Origin: Nonomuraea montanisoli
GTDB taxonomy: Bacteria; Actinomycetota; Actinomycetes; Streptosporangiales; Streptosporangiaceae
Reading direction: 5' to 3'
Length of the DNA stretch: 64,000 nucleotides
Assembly: GCF_013363975.1 (NCBI RefSeq)
Contig: NZ_JABWGN010000013.1
Coordinates: 51,636 to 115,635, forward strand
Position numbers and translations under genes: made by a program. Position 1 is the stretch's first letter. The number at the start of each line of letters is the position of its first letter. Positions 1-8,239 of the stretch are shown piece by piece. The notes under the pieces are model-generated. The model saw only the letters and a list, made by a program, of their open reading frames with translations, made no database searches and was not told where the DNA came from.

Positions 1-22
1 CCCCGCGGGGCCCCCCGGCGGC

Positions 23-52
23 GCCCCGCCCCCCCCCCCCCTCGGGCGGGGC
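23..52 (-). terminator. GC hairpin downstream of HNH gene
   Basis: A 9-bp perfect inverted repeat (GCCCCGCCC and GGGCGGGGC) flanks a 12-nt loop that is almost all C. It begins 13 nt beyond the stop of the leftward HNH gene, so it probably ends that transcript. The first 65 bases hold nothing else I can read. Confidence 0.5.
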
Positions 53-65
53 CCGCCGCTCGCCG

Positions 66-575
66 CTACGCGGCCTCTTCCAGGTAGGGCGCCCATTGGG
101 GGTCGCCGACGAGCGAGGCGCCGATCAGTCTCCAGTGGGCGCCCCGTGGCACCGCCGGGGTGACGCGCAGCGCCCACCCCAGCTCCTCCAGGTACTTGTC
201 GGCCTTGCGGTGGTTGCACGTCGTGCACGAGGCCACGCAGTTCTCCCACGTGTGGGGTCCGCCACGGGAACGGGGGATCACATGGTCGATGGTCTCGGCC
301 CGCTGGCCGCAGTAGGCGCAGCGGTAGTCGTCGCGGCGCATGAGCGCCGCCCTGGTCAGGGGAATGCGCGATCGATAAGGGATGCGGACATATCGCCTCA
401 GCCGGATCACCGAGGGGACGTCCAGCGTCCGGCTGGCCGAGCGCAGCACCGCGCCCCGCCCGTCTCGGTGCACGACTTCGGCCTTCTCCCGCAGCACCAG
501 CACGATGGCCCGGTGCAGCGACAGAGTGGTGAGCGGCTCGTAGGTGGCATTCAGCAGCAGGACCTGGCGCATCAT
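66..575 (-). CDS. HNH endonuclease family protein
   Basis: A 169-residue protein with a C-terminal HNH nuclease fold of the McrA type. The zinc knuckle is made by C86-x-x-C89 and C117-x-x-C120; the H98 of IDHVIP, N112 and H122 give the His-Asn-His signature. The N-terminal 80 residues (MMRQVLLLNATYEPL...) are typical of the small stand-alone actinobacterial HNH proteins found in nearly every genome of the group. It would cut DNA with a single metal ion, but the biological role of these housekeeping-like HNH proteins is not established. Two ATG codons sit in tandem; either may be the start. It is transcribed away from the S9 peptidase gene, with a perfect palindrome in between. Confidence 0.85.
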   Translation of the reverse strand: MMRQVLLLNATYEPLTTLSLHRAIVLVLREKAEVVHRDGRGAVLRSASRTLDVPSVIRLRRYVRIPYRSRIPLTRAALMRRDDYRCAYCGQRAETIDHVIPRSRGGPHTWENCVASCTTCNHRKADKYLEELGWALRVTPAVPRGAHWRLIGASLVGDPQWAPYLEEAA

Positions 576-606
576 CGGGCCTCATCCCGCCGCGCGCGTA
601 TCAAAG

Positions 607-628
607 GGGACATGCCATGGCATGTCCC
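607..628. promoter_or_regulatory. Perfect 22-bp palindrome, operator-like
   Basis: The half site GGGACATGCCA is followed at once by its exact reverse complement, with no spacer. It sits 32 bp upstream of the HNH start and about 228 bp upstream of the divergent peptidase start, the usual place for a repressor dimer site. No candidate regulator gene adjoins it. Confidence 0.5.
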
Positions 629-821
629 GGCTGTCGGCCCCTCCTGGGGCATGGATGCTTCCGTCACGTGGACCTCCGCCGGACGGTCCAGCGGATGAAC
701 ACCACGGCACCGTCCTGTCACCCAGTTTGGCGTTTCCCGCGTGGTCCCCGCCACCCCATAACCTCCAGCCCGGAATGACCAGAGGGACGCACGGTACGTT
801 TTATGCCCGTAACACCCGGAC

Positions 822-848
822 TTTACGCGCGTTCCTTCGCAGTAGGGT
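822..848 (+). promoter_or_regulatory. Promoter of leaderless S9 peptidase mRNA
   Basis: A TAGGGT -10 hexamer (843-848) lies 7 nt before the ATG at 856, the spacing seen in actinobacterial leaderless transcripts. A TTTACG at 822-827 is a possible -35. There is no Shine-Dalgarno sequence before this start, which agrees with leaderless translation. Confidence 0.5.
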
Positions 849-855
849 TCGGGAC

Positions 856-2910
856 ATGACGCGAGAGCCGTATCCCACCGCGCGCCGTGCGGACACCGTC
901 GACGTCCTGCACGAGACGCCCGTCCCCGACCCCTACCGGTGGCTGGAGGATCCCGACAGTCCCGAGACGCAGGGGTGGCTGCTGGCTCAGGCCGACCTGT
1001 TCAAGCGGGAGAGCGGGCCGCAGCGCTTCCGGGAGCGCATCGGCGAGCTGCTCAGGTCGGGCTCGGTGGGCACTCCCGCCTGGCGCGGCGGGCGCGCGTT
1101 CTTCAGCCGCCGCACGCCCGACCAGGAGCACGCGGTCTACTACGTCGCCGAGCCCGACGGCACCGAGCGGGCGCTGATCGACCCCATGGAGCTCGACCCG
1201 TCCGGGCTGACCACGCTCGACGCCGTCCAGCCCGACAAGGAGGGGCGTCTCCTCGCGTACCAGATCTCGGTGGGCGGCACCGAGGAGTCGGTCCTGTACG
1301 TCATCGACGTCGCGACCGGCTCCCGCGTCGAGGGCCCGATCGACCGCTGCCGCTACTCCCCCGTGGCCTGGCTCCCGGGCGGCGAGGCGTTCTACTACGT
1401 GCGCCGCCTGCCGAGCACCGAAGTGCCGGAGAACGAGTCGCAGTTCCACCGCCGCGTCTACCTGCACCGGGTCGGCACGTCCACCGAGGACGACGTCATG
1501 ATCTTCGGCCAGGGCCTGAAGATGACCAACTACTACGGCGTCTCGGTCTCGCGCGACGGCCGGTGGCTCCAGGTCTCCGCGCACGAGGGCACGGCCCCGC
1601 GCAACGACCTGTGGGTGGCCGACCTGACCGCCTCGCCGCCGGAGCGGCCCGAGCTCGTGGTCGTCCAGGAGGGCGTGGACGCGCAGACCGGGCTGACGTT
1701 CGGCCGCGACGGGCGGCTGTACGTCCACACCGACCGTGACGCGTCCCGGGGCCGCGTCTGCGTGACCGACCCGGCGACGCCCGGGGCCGAGGGATGGCGC
1801 GACCTCATTCCCGAGGACCCCGAGGCGGTGCTGTCCGACTACGCCGTCCTCGACGACCTGGAACGCCCGATCATGCTGGTGGGCTGGACGCGCCACGCCA
1901 TCAGCGAGATCTCGGTGCACGACCTGGCCACGGGCGAGCGCCTCGGCGAGGTGCCCACGCCGGGCCTCGGCTCGATCGGCGGCCTGTCGGAGCGGCCCGA
2001 GGGCGGGTTCGAGGCGTGGTTCGGCTACACCGACAACACCACGCCGCCGACCATCCAGCGCTACGACGCCCGCACGGGCGAGACCACGCTGTGGGCGGCC
2101 TCACCGGGCGCGGTCGAGGTGCCGGCGGTGCGCACCTCCCAGGAGGTCTACCGGTCCAAGGACGGCACCGAGGTGCGGATGCTCGTCATCTCCCCGGTCG
2201 ACGCCGAGGGGCCGCGCCCCACCATCCTGTACGGCTACGGCGGCTTCGGCCTGTCGATGACGCCCGGCTACTCCGCCTCCATCCTGGCCTGGGTCGAGGC
2301 GGGCGGCGTGTACGCCATCGCCAACCTGCGCGGCGGCGGCGAGGAGGGCGAGGACTGGCACCGCGCCGGCATGCTCGGCCACAAGCAGAACGTCTTCGAC
2401 GACTTCCACGCGGCGGCCGAGCACCTCGTCGCCACCGGCGTCACGACGCCCGAGCAGCTCGCCATCTCCGGCGGCTCCAACGGCGGCCTGCTCGTCGGCG
2501 CCGCCCTGACGCAGCGGCCCGACCTGTACGCGGCCGTGGCCTGCTCGGCGCCGCTGCTCGACATGGTGCGCTACGAGCTGTTCGGGCTGGGGGCGACCTG
2601 GAACGTCGAGTACGGCTCGGCCGAGGATCCCGAGCAGTTCGGGTGGCTGCGGTCGTACTCGCCGTACCACCAGGTGCGCGAGGGCGTGGAGTACCCGGCG
2701 GTGCTGTTCACGGTGTTCCAGTCGGACACGCGGGTGCATCCGCTGCACGCGTGGAAGATGTGCGCGGCGCTGCAGCACGCCTCCGCGTCGGACCGGCCGG
2801 TGCTGCTGCGCAACGAGGCCGAGGTGGGACACGGGGCCCGCTCGATCAGCCGCACGGTGGACCTGTCGGCCGACACCCTCACCTTCCTGGCCCACCACAC
2901 CGGGCTGTAA
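856..2910 (+). CDS. Prolyl oligopeptidase family (S9A) serine peptidase
   Basis: A 684-residue cytoplasmic serine peptidase that cleaves after proline in short peptides. The first ~420 residues form the beta-propeller; the N-terminal signature [11 protein letters not shown] is typical of the family. The alpha/beta-hydrolase domain carries the nucleophile Ser541 in GGSNGG, Asp624 in QSDTRVHP and His659 in VGHGAR, so the triad is complete. Length is normal for S9A (about 690-710). The open frame extends upstream to 544, but that stretch looks like low-quality translation of intergenic DNA; ATG 856 begins the conserved part and has a leaderless promoter just before it. No signal peptide is present. 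A hairpin at 2921-2954 ends the transcript. Confidence 0.92.
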   Translation: MTREPYPTARRADTVDVLHETPVPDPYRWLEDPDSPETQGWLLAQADLFKRESGPQRFRERIGELLRSGSVGTPAWRGGRAFFSRRTPDQEHAVYYVAEPDGTERALIDPMELDPSGLTTLDAVQPDKEGRLLAYQISVGGTEESVLYVIDVATGSRVEGPIDRCRYSPVAWLPGGEAFYYVRRLPSTEVPENESQFHRRVYLHRVGTSTEDDVMIFGQGLKMTNYYGVSVSRDGRWLQVSAHEGTAPRNDLWVADLTASPPERPELVVVQEGVDAQTGLTFGRDGRLYVHTDRDASRGRVCVTDPATPGAEGWRDLIPEDPEAVLSDYAVLDDLERPIMLVGWTRHAISEISVHDLATGERLGEVPTPGLGSIGGLSERPEGGFEAWFGYTDNTTPPTIQRYDARTGETTLWAASPGAVEVPAVRTSQEVYRSKDGTEVRMLVISPVDAEGPRPTILYGYGGFGLSMTPGYSASILAWVEAGGVYAIANLRGGGEEGEDWHRAGMLGHKQNVFDDFHAAAEHLVATGVTTPEQLAISGGSNGGLLVGAALTQRPDLYAAVACSAPLLDMVRYELFGLGATWNVEYGSAEDPEQFGWLRSYSPYHQVREGVEYPAVLFTVFQSDTRVHPLHAWKMCAALQHASASDRPVLLRNEAEVGHGARSISRTVDLSADTLTFLAHHTGL

Positions 2911-2920
2911 CCGCGCCGCC

Positions 2921-2954
2921 CCGCCCGGCCAGGGACTGTGCCCTGGCCGGGCGG
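2921..2954 (+). terminator. Hairpin terminator after S9 peptidase
   Basis: A 14-bp perfect stem (CCGCCCGGCCAGGG and its complement) with the 6-nt loop ACTGTG begins 10 nt after the peptidase stop. There is no T tract, as usual in high-GC actinomycetes. It may also serve the convergent YciI-like gene. Confidence 0.75.
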
Positions 2955-2988
2955 CTCTCGTCGGACGTCAGTCCTCGGGCGTCGGGCG

Positions 2989-3417
2989 TCAGGCGTCGAG
3001 TGCGGCGCCGGGGCCCTCGTCGATCGGCCGCACGTCCACGTACAGGCCGGAGGTGTCGCCCCCCGGGTGCGGGCACGTCGCGATCCGGGCCGCGATCTCC
3101 GTGGCCCGGTCGAAGCTGTCGCACTCGACGATCGTGTACCCGGCGAGCACCTCCTCGGTCTCCGGGTACGGCCCGTCGGTCACGACCGGCACGCCGTCAC
3201 GCAGTCCCTGGATCCGCCTGGTGTGGACCGGAGCCGCGAGGCCGCGGGCGTCGACGAACTCGCCGGACTCGACCAGCTCCTGGTTCCACCGGCCCATGAA
3301 CGCGTGCATCGCGGCCACGTCCTCGGCGGTCCACCCGACCTCACCCGCCTCGGCGGGCTTGCCGGCCAGCAGGTCGTAGTCGCGCTGCGAGCCGTACAGC
3401 AGGATCATGTACTTCAC
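2989..3417 (-). CDS. YciI-like (DGPF/YCII) domain protein
   Basis: A 142-residue single-domain protein of the YCII superfamily (ferredoxin-like fold). It starts MKYMILLYG and carries the VVTDGPYPETEEVLAGY stretch, which holds the DGP(F/Y) motif that names these proteins. In actinomycetes such genes often sit near ECF sigma factors (the SigG/SigJ-type pairing); no sigma gene is next to this one. The start is GTG at 3417, with an AAGGAG ribosome site 5 nt upstream. Enzymatic role unknown; members are thought to bind small metabolites. It converges on the S9 peptidase and is followed upstream by purU on the same strand. Confidence 0.85.
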   Translation of the reverse strand: MKYMILLYGSQRDYDLLAGKPAEAGEVGWTAEDVAAMHAFMGRWNQELVESGEFVDARGLAAPVHTRRIQGLRDGVPVVTDGPYPETEEVLAGYTIVECDSFDRATEIAARIATCPHPGGDTSGLYVDVRPIDEGPGAALDA

Positions 3418-3435
3418 GATCGCTCCTTCTCCGCG

Positions 3436-3456
3436 CGGGAGCCCGTGCGGCTCCCG
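3436..3456 (-). terminator. Hairpin downstream of purU
   Basis: An 8-bp perfect stem CGGGAGCC / GGCTCCCG with loop CGTGC lies between the end of purU and the start of the YciI-like gene on the same strand. It is a possible terminator separating the two. Confidence 0.5.
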
Positions 3457-3502
3457 TCACCGGAGACGTCGGAGCGCACTCCCGTGACCGGACACGGGGG
3501 GC

Positions 3503-4354
3503 TCAGCGGGGGAAGACGATGGTCTTGTGGCCGTCGAGCAGGACCCGCTGCTCGGCGTGCCAGCGCACGGCCCTGGCCAGCGCCACGCACTCCACGTCAC
3601 GGCCGATGGCGGCGAGGTCGTCCGGCGAGTGGCTGTGGTTGACGCGGGCGACCTCCTGCTCGATGATCGGCCCCTCGTCCAGGTGGGACGTGACGTAGTG
3701 CGCGGTCGCGCCGATCAGCTTCACGCCCCGGTCGTGTGCCTGGTGGTAGGGCTTGGCGCCCTTGAACGACGGCAGGAACGAGTGGTGGATGTTGATCGCC
3801 CGGCCCGCCAGCTTGGCGCACAGGTCCTCCGACAGCACCTGCATGTAGCGGGCCAGCACCACGAGGTCGACCTGGTAGTGCTCCACCAGGGCCAGCACCT
3901 CGGCCTCCTGCCGGGGCTTGGTCTCCGGGGTGATCGGCAGGTGGTGGTAGTCGATCCCGTACGACTGGGTGAGCGGGCGCAGGTCGGGATGGTTGGAGGC
4001 GACGGCCACGACCTCGATGTCCAGGGTCTTCTTGCGCACCCGGTAGAGCAGGTCGTTGAGGCAGTGGTCGAACTTGCTGACCATGATGAGCACGCGCGGC
4101 TTCCTGGCCCTGTCGCGCAGCTCGAACTCCATGCCGAACTCCGGCGCGAGCGCGGCGAACGCGGCCCGCACCTCGTCCTCGGCCAGCGGCGAGGTGAACT
4201 GGACGCGCATGAAGAAGCGCCGCGCGGCCTGGTCGCCGAACTGCTGGCTCTCGGTGATGTTGCATCCGTGCCCGGCCAGCAGCCCGGAGACGGCGGCCAC
4301 CACCCCTGGCCGGTCGGGACACGACAGGGTCAGGACGTACTCGGCTGGGCTCAT
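3503..4354 (-). CDS. purU: Formyltetrahydrofolate deformylase PurU
   Basis: A 283-residue enzyme that hydrolyses 10-formyl-tetrahydrofolate to formate and tetrahydrofolate, balancing the one-carbon pool and feeding formate to PurT-type purine synthesis. The N-terminal ~80 residues form an ACT domain (YVLTLSCPDRPGVVAAVSGL), the usual site of methionine/glycine control. The formyltransferase domain follows, with catalytic Asn188 and His190 in NIHHSFLPSF and Asp226 in HLDEGPI. Length and domain order are standard. ATG 4354 is chosen because it leads straight into the ACT domain. The gene is transcribed divergently from the phosphate permease; I see no riboswitch in the gap. Confidence 0.95.
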   Translation of the reverse strand: MSPAEYVLTLSCPDRPGVVAAVSGLLAGHGCNITESQQFGDQAARRFFMRVQFTSPLAEDEVRAAFAALAPEFGMEFELRDRARKPRVLIMVSKFDHCLNDLLYRVRKKTLDIEVVAVASNHPDLRPLTQSYGIDYHHLPITPETKPRQEAEVLALVEHYQVDLVVLARYMQVLSEDLCAKLAGRAINIHHSFLPSFKGAKPYHQAHDRGVKLIGATAHYVTSHLDEGPIIEQEVARVNHSHSPDDLAAIGRDVECVALARAVRWHAEQRVLLDGHKTIVFPR

Positions 4355-4691
4355 GTCATTACTTTCGCGGACGTGGGATGGTAGGCGCGCTCGATGCCGG
4401 CCCGGGCAGGTTCCTGCCCGACTGCCGACCCGGGCAGGTTACCGCCCGGCGGCCGGCCCCACCGGGCCGTTCGGCATCTGGGACTCACCACTCGGCTCGA
4501 TTCGCGCGTCCAACGAGCGTACCCGTCACTCCGACCTCGGCAGATGCCCCTTACCGGCGCCTCCGCCACACAAGTCCCATCGAACCCCGTTCTCCAGCAG
4601 AATGGAAGTTCATCCATCATCGAGCCGATCACGGGTATGCGCCCTGCGACGCCGGTCGCGGGCGCCGGCCGGAACGGAGGCACGCTCACCG
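4355..4691. other. purU/pit intergenic region with hairpin
   Basis: This 337-bp gap has no convincing gene. It contains a compact 8-bp inverted repeat, CGGGCAGG-TT-CCTGCCCG (4403-4420), and a second copy of the left arm (CCCGGGCAGGTT, 4429-4440), so alternative pairings are possible. The promoters of both flanking genes should be here, but I cannot place them. Confidence 0.4.
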
Positions 4692-5624
4692 TTGGACTTC
4701 GCCGTGCTGGTCGCCGTCGCCTGCCTGTTCGCGCTCGTCACCGGAATGAACGACGGTGGCGCTCTCCTGGCCACGGGGCTCAAGCTGCCCACGGTACGGC
4801 CCGCCACCGGGATCCTCGCCCTCGTCGTCATGGTGGCGCTGGTGCCGCTGGCGACCCAGGCGGTGGCGCGGACGTTCGTGCACCGATTGGCCACCTTCGA
4901 CGAACCCGGCGGGCGGACCGCGATGACGGTCGCCGTGCTCTCCGCCCTCACCGTCGTCACCGTGCTGAGCGCGAAGGGCCGTCCGACGAGCCTCACCCTG
5001 GCCGTGGTCGGCGGCCTCACCGGGGCCGGGATCGGCTGGGGGCTGCCCGTCTCGGCCTCGGCGGTCGCGCTGGTGCTGGCCTTCGGCCTGGCCGCGCCGT
5101 TCGTCGGCGGGCTGGTGGCGTGGGGCGTCGCGCTGCTGCTGGTGCGCTGGTCCAGCGCGCGGGGGCTGGGACGCTGGCACTGGGCCGGGTTCCTGCTGCA
5201 GACCGTCGCCTACGCCGCCAACGACGGCCAGAAGATGCTCGCCGTGTTCATGATCGCGCTCGGCTTCTCGGGCGCGCCGCTGCCGTACACGTCGCTGGTC
5301 GCGGTCCTGTTCGGGCTCGGCGCGCTGTACGGCCTGCCCAGGGCGGGCCGCACGCTCGGCCAGGAGATCATCGCCTCCCGGCCGCTGCACGGCGTCTCGG
5401 CGGAGCTGGCGTCGGGCACGGCCGTGATCGCCTGCGCGCTGCTCGGCATGCCGGTGAGCATGACGCAGTCCGTGGCCGGCGGCCTCATCGGGGCCGGCAT
5501 GGCCACGGGCGGGGGGCGGGTGCGCTGGTACGCCGCCGTCAAGATCGTCGTGGCCTGGCTGCTCACCCTCCCGGCGAGCGCCCTGCTGGCGGGCACCGTC
5601 GCCTTAATCCTCTCCTCCACCTGA
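4692..5624 (+). CDS. PiT-family inorganic phosphate permease
   Basis: A 310-residue, highly hydrophobic protein with about 9-10 membrane segments. The PiT family moves phosphate as a metal complex with protons. Its two inverted repeats carry the diagnostic Asn-Asp motifs: TGMNDGGALLATGLK near the N terminus and YAANDGQKMLAVF in the second half; canonical GANDVANA is degenerate here. The best start is TTG 4692: a GGAGG at 4676-4680 precedes it, and the sequence upstream lacks hydrophobic character. It is shorter than most PiT permeases (330-500 residues), so substrate specificity could differ. The DUF47/PhoU-like gene 149 bp downstream is the usual partner. Confidence 0.85.
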   Translation: MDFAVLVAVACLFALVTGMNDGGALLATGLKLPTVRPATGILALVVMVALVPLATQAVARTFVHRLATFDEPGGRTAMTVAVLSALTVVTVLSAKGRPTSLTLAVVGGLTGAGIGWGLPVSASAVALVLAFGLAAPFVGGLVAWGVALLLVRWSSARGLGRWHWAGFLLQTVAYAANDGQKMLAVFMIALGFSGAPLPYTSLVAVLFGLGALYGLPRAGRTLGQEIIASRPLHGVSAELASGTAVIACALLGMPVSMTQSVAGGLIGAGMATGGGRVRWYAAVKIVVAWLLTLPASALLAGTVALILSST

Positions 5625-5773
5625 CCCCATGCGCCGGACACCAGAGCCTTCGAAGGAGCGGCGGCACCCCGACCGGCCCCGGCTCATTCCTCTGACCGCC
5701 TCCCGACCAGCCGTGCCCGCGCGGGCATGACTCTCACGAGCTTTGATGCGGCGCGAGCCGTGGAAGGAGTGTG

Positions 5774-6406
5774 ATGAAGCGACTTCGGCGCATCCGCGCT
5801 CTCATGACCGGCCGGATGGACAGCGCGCTGACGGAGGCCCTGCTCGGCCAGCTGGAAGCGACCAAGCAGGGAGCCTGGCTGGCCATGGCCATGATCGGCG
5901 GCGAGGTCGGCCGTACCGGGGCGCACGAGCAGATGCGCACGATCGAGCACCTCGGCGACGAGGAGCGCCGCCGCCTGGTCGACGAGCTGCGCAACGCCCT
6001 GGTCACCCCCATCGACCGGGAGGACCTGTTCCGGCTCTCCCGCTCCATCGACGACGTGCTCGACTCTCTGCGCGACTTCGTGCGGGAGTCGCACCTGTAC
6101 CGGGTGCCGGACCAGATCCGCTTCAGCCCCCTCCTCGACCAGGTGATCGCCGGGATCGACGCGCTGGAGAACGCGGTGCGCGACCTCGCCTCCCGCCCCT
6201 CGGCCGTGGTGCACGACGCCTTGGAGGCCAAGAAGATGGGCGGTCAGATCCGGCGGATGTACCAGTACGAGATCTCCCGCATCTTCTCCGGCGAGATCAC
6301 CGCGGACGCCCTCAAGCAGCGTGAGCTGGTGCGGCGACTGGAGATCGTCGGCATGGCGATCGGCGAGGCCGCGGACGCCATCGCGGACGGCGCCATGAAA
6401 CGCTGA
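5774..6406 (+). CDS. DUF47 (PhoU-like) phosphate-transport regulator
   Basis: A 210-residue all-helical protein of the DUF47 family, a PhoU-like four-helix-bundle type found beside PiT permeases. These proteins are thought to bind metals and hold the permease in check when phosphate is ample. Here it follows the permease gene; in many genomes the order is reversed. ATG 5774 is preferred over the GTG immediately before it at 5771 because GGAAGGA (5762-5768) is well spaced. No membrane segment or DNA-binding motif is seen. Downstream, an inverted repeat at 6445-6473 probably ends the pair. Confidence 0.82.
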   Translation: MKRLRRIRALMTGRMDSALTEALLGQLEATKQGAWLAMAMIGGEVGRTGAHEQMRTIEHLGDEERRRLVDELRNALVTPIDREDLFRLSRSIDDVLDSLRDFVRESHLYRVPDQIRFSPLLDQVIAGIDALENAVRDLASRPSAVVHDALEAKKMGGQIRRMYQYEISRIFSGEITADALKQRELVRRLEIVGMAIGEAADAIADGAMKR

Positions 6407-6444
6407 CGCCGGGACGGCCGCGCGGAACGCTCACACCGGACGGC

Positions 6445-6541
6445 GGCTCTGCCCTCGATCGCCGCCCAGAGCCTGGTGCCCGCCCAGCCCCCGAGACGAC
6501 CGCCCAGACCCTGGTGACCGCCCAGACCCCGAGGCGACCGT
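6445..6541. repeat. Terminator-like inverted repeat and degenerate direct repeats
   Basis: GGCTCTG (6445-6451) and CAGAGCC (6467-6473) pair as a possible terminator for the DUF47 gene. It is followed by several imperfect copies of a GACCGCCCAGACCC-like unit that run to the end of the convergent LLM gene. Confidence 0.4.
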
Positions 6542-7495
6542 TCAGACTCCCGCGACCGTTCGGGCGCCAACCTCTGGCTGGGCGCCGGCTGCCTGCCGGG
6601 CGCCGGCTGCCGGTTCGATGCCCAGGGCCGGGGCGAGTCGGCGGAGCTGGGTGAGCGCGTCGGTCAGGTCAAGGGCGCCGGGGGCGAGGGGCTGGATGGC
6701 GACGTGGTCGGCGCCCGCGTCGAGGTGGGCGCGCACCCGTGCGGCGATGGCGGCGGCGTCGCCCCAGGCCACGATCGCGTCGGCGAGCCGGTCGCTGCCC
6801 CCATCCGCGAGGTCGTCGTCGGTGTAGCCGAGCTCGCGCAGGTTGTTGGTGTAGTTGGGCAGGTTGAGGTAGTAGGCCATGTGGGCGCGGGCGATCTCGC
6901 GGGCGCGCACGGGATCGGTCTCCAGGACGACGGCCTGCTCCGGGATGAGCAGCCGGTCGGGGCCGAGAATCCCGCGGGCCGCGGCCGTGTGCTCCGGAGG
7001 CACGAAGTAGGTGTGCGCCCCGTCGGCGCGGTCGCGAGAGAGTTCCAGCATGCGCGGACGCAGCGCGGCCAGGACGCGTGGCGCGCCGGCCGGGGGCAGG
7101 TCGCGGGCGGCCTCGTCCATGCCGTCGAGGTAGGCGCGCATCGTCGTCAGGGGCTTGCCGTAGTCGTGGCCCCGCCGCCCGGCGACCGTGCTGTGGCTGA
7201 CCCCGACGCCCAGCAGGAAGCGGCCGGGGAAGGCGTCGCTCAGCGTGGCGGCTCCCGCGGCCATGGCCGTGGCGTCGCGCGCCCAGAGGCTGGCGATGCC
7301 GGTGCCCACGGCCAGACGGGTGGTGGCCGCCAGCAGGACCCCGGCGTTGGCCAGCGGCTCCTTGCTCCCGGGCGCCTCGTTGAGCCAGACGGACCCGTAA
7401 CCGAGCCGCTCGATCTCCGTGGCGGCGGCCCGAGCCTCACCGGCGGGCGCCCTGTTGAGCAGCGGGTGCCACACGCCTACGTGTCCGGTGTCCAT
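6542..7495 (-). CDS. F420/FMN-dependent luciferase-like oxidoreductase
   Basis: A 317-residue TIM-barrel protein of the luciferase-like monooxygenase (LLM) class. The VWLNEAPGSKEP, TRLAVGTGIASLWARD and FLLGVGVSHS segments are the strand-loop regions that hold the flavin or F420 phosphate in this class. Actinomycete members of this length mostly use F420; the substrate cannot be read from sequence. The last ~20 residues (AGARQAAGAQPEVGARTVAG) are an internal low-complexity repeat beyond the conserved barrel, probably added by local duplication. It diverges from an ArsR-type regulator, which probably controls it through the palindromes at 7517-7565. Confidence 0.85.
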   Translation of the reverse strand: MDTGHVGVWHPLLNRAPAGEARAAATEIERLGYGSVWLNEAPGSKEPLANAGVLLAATTRLAVGTGIASLWARDATAMAAGAATLSDAFPGRFLLGVGVSHSTVAGRRGHDYGKPLTTMRAYLDGMDEAARDLPPAGAPRVLAALRPRMLELSRDRADGAHTYFVPPEHTAAARGILGPDRLLIPEQAVVLETDPVRAREIARAHMAYYLNLPNYTNNLRELGYTDDDLADGGSDRLADAIVAWGDAAAIAARVRAHLDAGADHVAIQPLAPGALDLTDALTQLRRLAPALGIEPAAGARQAAGAQPEVGARTVAGV

Positions 7496-7516
7496 GAGCC
7501 CTCCCGGGGACTAGGA

Positions 7517-7536
7517 TGTTCGATCGAGATGGAACA
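7517..7536. promoter_or_regulatory. Operator-like palindrome 1 (ArsR/LLM)
   Basis: TGTTCGA-N6-TGGAACA, an imperfect inverted repeat (6 of 7 pairs) of the same form as the perfect copy 29 bp downstream. It overlaps the last base of a TAGGAT -10 element (7512-7517) and the likely transcription start of the ArsR gene, so occupancy should block transcription. Confidence 0.65.
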
Positions 7537-7924
7537 CTACACCAATGTTCGACCGTCGTCGAACACCTCAGCGTCCAGCAGGTCGAGAAGCCTGACCCAC
7601 ACCTCACCCGCGGAGGTGTCGCTCCAGGCGGCCCTCGACGCCCTCGGCGACCCGGTCCGCCGCCGGATCGTGCGCGAGCTGGCCGAGGTGCCCGACTGGT
7701 CCCGTCCGTGCGGCACGTTCACGCATCTGCCGGTGGCGAAGTCGACGCTCAGCCACCACTTCTCGGTGCTGCGCAACGTCGGGCTGCTGGAGCAGCGCGA
7801 CGAGGGCGCACGCCGTCTCAACCGGCTGCGCCGGGACGAGTTCGAGGGCCGCTTCCCCGGCCTGCTCTCCCTCGTCCTGGACGAGGAGCCGGCCGAGACC
7901 GCAGGTGAGGAGGAAGACGGCTGA
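7529..7924 (+). CDS. ArsR-family winged-helix transcriptional regulator
   Basis: A 131-residue DNA-binding repressor. The core starts at SLQAALDALGDPVRRRIVREL and includes the recognition helix region KSTLSHHFSVLRNVGLLEQRDEGARR, typical of ArsR-type regulators without an obvious metal site. The tail (DEEPAETAGEEEDG) is acidic. The start is uncertain: ATG 7529 follows a -10 TAGGAT by 11 nt, while GTG 7616 begins exactly at the conserved core. The second operator would lie inside the coding region if 7529 is correct. It diverges from the LLM gene with only 33 bp between the annotated starts, suggesting shared, autoregulated control. Confidence 0.85.
   Translation: MEHYTNVRPSSNTSASSRSRSLTHTSPAEVSLQAALDALGDPVRRRIVRELAEVPDWSRPCGTFTHLPVAKSTLSHHFSVLRNVGLLEQRDEGARRLNRLRRDEFEGRFPGLLSLVLDEEPAETAGEEEDG
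7546..7565. promoter_or_regulatory. Operator-like palindrome 2 (ArsR/LLM), perfect
   Basis: TGTTCGA-CCGTCG-TCGAACA, a perfect 7-bp inverted repeat with a 6-bp spacer. Together with palindrome 1 it forms a tandem pair with identical geometry, 29 bp start to start, which suggests cooperative binding of two dimers. Confidence 0.7.
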
Positions 7925-8239
7925 CGGCAGGGAGAAGGCGATCGGTGACGGCGGGCTTGAGGAGCCCGTGAGGCACGTGATCGCCAGAGGCCGGCAGACG
8001 ACATCGCGACAGGCGGCGCATGACGGCTGACCGTCCCGGATGGCACGCGATGGACGGCGAGCGGGCGCGGATGAGCGAGCGATGGGTGGCGGGCGGCCCT
8101 GGGTGAGGGGGTACGAGGTCGCGAAGACGGCTGGAGGCCGGTGACGGTAGCGCAGGGGACGTGGTGACCGGGGTGACTCGGGCAGAGGTGGTGACGGTGG
8201 GGAGGCGTCAGGGCGGCGCGGGGGCCTGTGAGGCCGGCG
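7925..8239. other. Gene-free interval
   Basis: About 315 bp between the ArsR gene and the convergent MBL gene. It is purine-rich on the plus strand (many GACGG/GGTGACGG words) and I find no credible ORF, RNA gene or strong hairpin in it. Confidence 0.4.

Noticed and set aside
4056-4690. Longer N terminus for the PiT permease from the open frame starting at 4056
   Set aside because: The extra residues are antisense to purU and polar; the hydrophobic permease begins only at TTG 4692 behind GGAGG.
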